From Pseudomonadota bacterium (lineage in GTDB: Bacteria > Pseudomonadota > Gammaproteobacteria > Steroidobacterales > Steroidobacteraceae): 23,055 nt of DNA. Under the pieces are notes generated by a model. That model saw only the letters and a program-made list of their open reading frames with translations. It was not told the origin of the DNA and searched no databases. Shown here piece after piece: positions 22,497 through 23,055 of the stretch. The stretch lies in NCBI GenBank assembly GCA_021780395.1, contig JAJXYU010000301.1:1-23055 (forward strand), read 5' to 3'. Position 1 is the stretch's first letter; each line of letters starts with the position of its first letter. The position numbers and the translations under genes are program-made.

Positions 22497-23055
22497 CGGC
22501 AGGAACGCGCAGACCCGGTACACGAACTCGATTCCGCGCCAGTCCGCGAGCGCGCCGAGCACGGCCGCGCCGATCCCGCCGAAACCGAACGCGAGACCGA
22601 AGAACAGCCCGGACACGGTGCCGACCTTGCCGGGCAGCAGCTCCTGCGCATAGACGAGGATCGCCGAGAACGCCGACGCGAGGATCAGGCCGACCAGGAA
22701 CGACAGGCCGATCGTCCAACCGAGGTCGACGTACGGAAGCGCGAGCGTGAACGGCGCGATCCCGAGAATCGACGCCCAGATCACGCGTTTGCGCCCGATC
22801 CGATCGCCGATCGGTCCGCCGAACATCGTGCCGAGCGCGACCGCGAACAGGAACACGAACAGGCAGATCTGCGCATGGGCCATCGACAGCCGGAATTTCG
22901 CCATCAGGTAGAACACGTAATAGCTGCCGATGCTCGCGAGATAGAAATACTTCGAGAACAGCAGCACCATCAGGATCGCGAGCGTGCGCACGACGGTCGC
23001 GCGCGGCACCGGGCTCGCCGCCGGCCGGGGCTTCCCGGCGCGCGCCGGCGCGGCG
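22440..23055 (-). CDS. MFS efflux pump, fosmidomycin resistance protein Fsr family (5' end outside window)
   Basis: The visible C-terminal half (204 residues) has six hydrophobic helices. It contains the Fsr-like stretches FSKYFYLASIGSYYVFYLM, GGPIGDRIGRKRVIWASILG (the MFS loop G-x-x-x-D-R-x-G-R-K), LASAFSAILVYAQELLPGK and FGLAFGFGGIGAAVLGALAD, and ends in FLPDIE plus four residues. The frame is open to the window edge, so the N-terminal half and start are not visible; a GTG at 23009 would fall between the two halves and is not a real start. Family members pump out fosmidomycin or other small compounds by proton antiport. Its last 57 bases overlap the end of the small-subunit gene on the other strand. 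The family call rests on close pattern resemblance; the natural substrate is unknown. Confidence 0.88.
   Translation of the reverse strand, partial: AAPARAGKPRPAASPVPRATVVRTLAILMVLLFSKYFYLASIGSYYVFYLMAKFRLSMAHAQICLFVFLFAVALGTMFGGPIGDRIGRKRVIWASILGIAPFTLALPYVDLGWTIGLSFLVGLILASAFSAILVYAQELLPGKVGTVSGLFFGLAFGFGGIGAAVLGALADWRGIEFVYRVCAFLPLLGATAAFLPDIERGRRV

Noticed and set aside
1..23055. Frequent GCGATCG-like words across the window
   Set aside because: They follow from common Ala-Ile-Ala and Arg/Asp codons in GC-rich coding sequence; no clustering outside genes was seen.

Overview
The window is a GC-rich (about two thirds G+C by eye) stretch of bacterial chromosome, densely packed with genes. 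The gene content points to a Gram-negative proteobacterium, probably a gamma- or betaproteobacterium. Pointers are a POT peptide symporter, a secreted Asp-box repeat protein, an outer-membrane-type DUF4382 lipoprotein, cytochrome b561, an Fsr-type efflux pump and a hydrogenase-4-like membrane complex. No rRNA, tRNA, IS element, prophage, CRISPR array or integration scar was seen. The genus cannot be fixed from the sequence alone.

Positions 1-6499: a POT-family peptide transporter (minus strand, cut by the window start) diverges from a plus-strand run of a large secreted Asp-box/BNR repeat protein, a small flavodoxin-like protein and a hotdog-fold thioesterase. A minus-strand three-BON-domain protein converges on this run.

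Positions 6785-14430: a membrane-bound hybrid histidine kinase is followed by a lipid-modification cluster: acyl desaturase, cyclopropane-fatty-acid-synthase family methyltransferase and a geranylgeranyl-reductase-family flavoprotein. A DUF4382 lipoprotein follows, with a hairpin-bearing upstream region and a strong terminator behind it. The order desaturase, methyltransferase, reductase suggests sequential modification of membrane acyl chains.

Positions 14510-22496 are the most interesting part. Six tightly spaced plus-strand genes resemble hydrogenase-4 subunits HyfB, HyfC, HyfE, HyfF, HyfG and HyfI. The large subunit has lost all four cysteines that bind the [NiFe] centre, and it ends without the C-terminal peptide removed during hydrogenase maturation. 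The small subunit keeps its [4Fe-4S] cysteines, and the membrane subunits keep the charged residues used for proton pumping. This fits the poorly characterised energy-converting-hydrogenase-related (Ehr) complexes: ion-pumping modules related to complex I and group 4 hydrogenases that have no hydrogenase site. No ferredoxin-like subunit and no HyfD are encoded, so the redox partner is unknown. A ribbon-helix-helix regulator and a cytochrome b561 lie divergently across a shared symmetric ATTATAAT box. They are candidates for its regulator and a membrane redox partner.

Positions 22440-23055 hold the C-terminal half of a fosmidomycin-resistance-type MFS pump. It converges on, and overlaps, the end of the Ehr operon.
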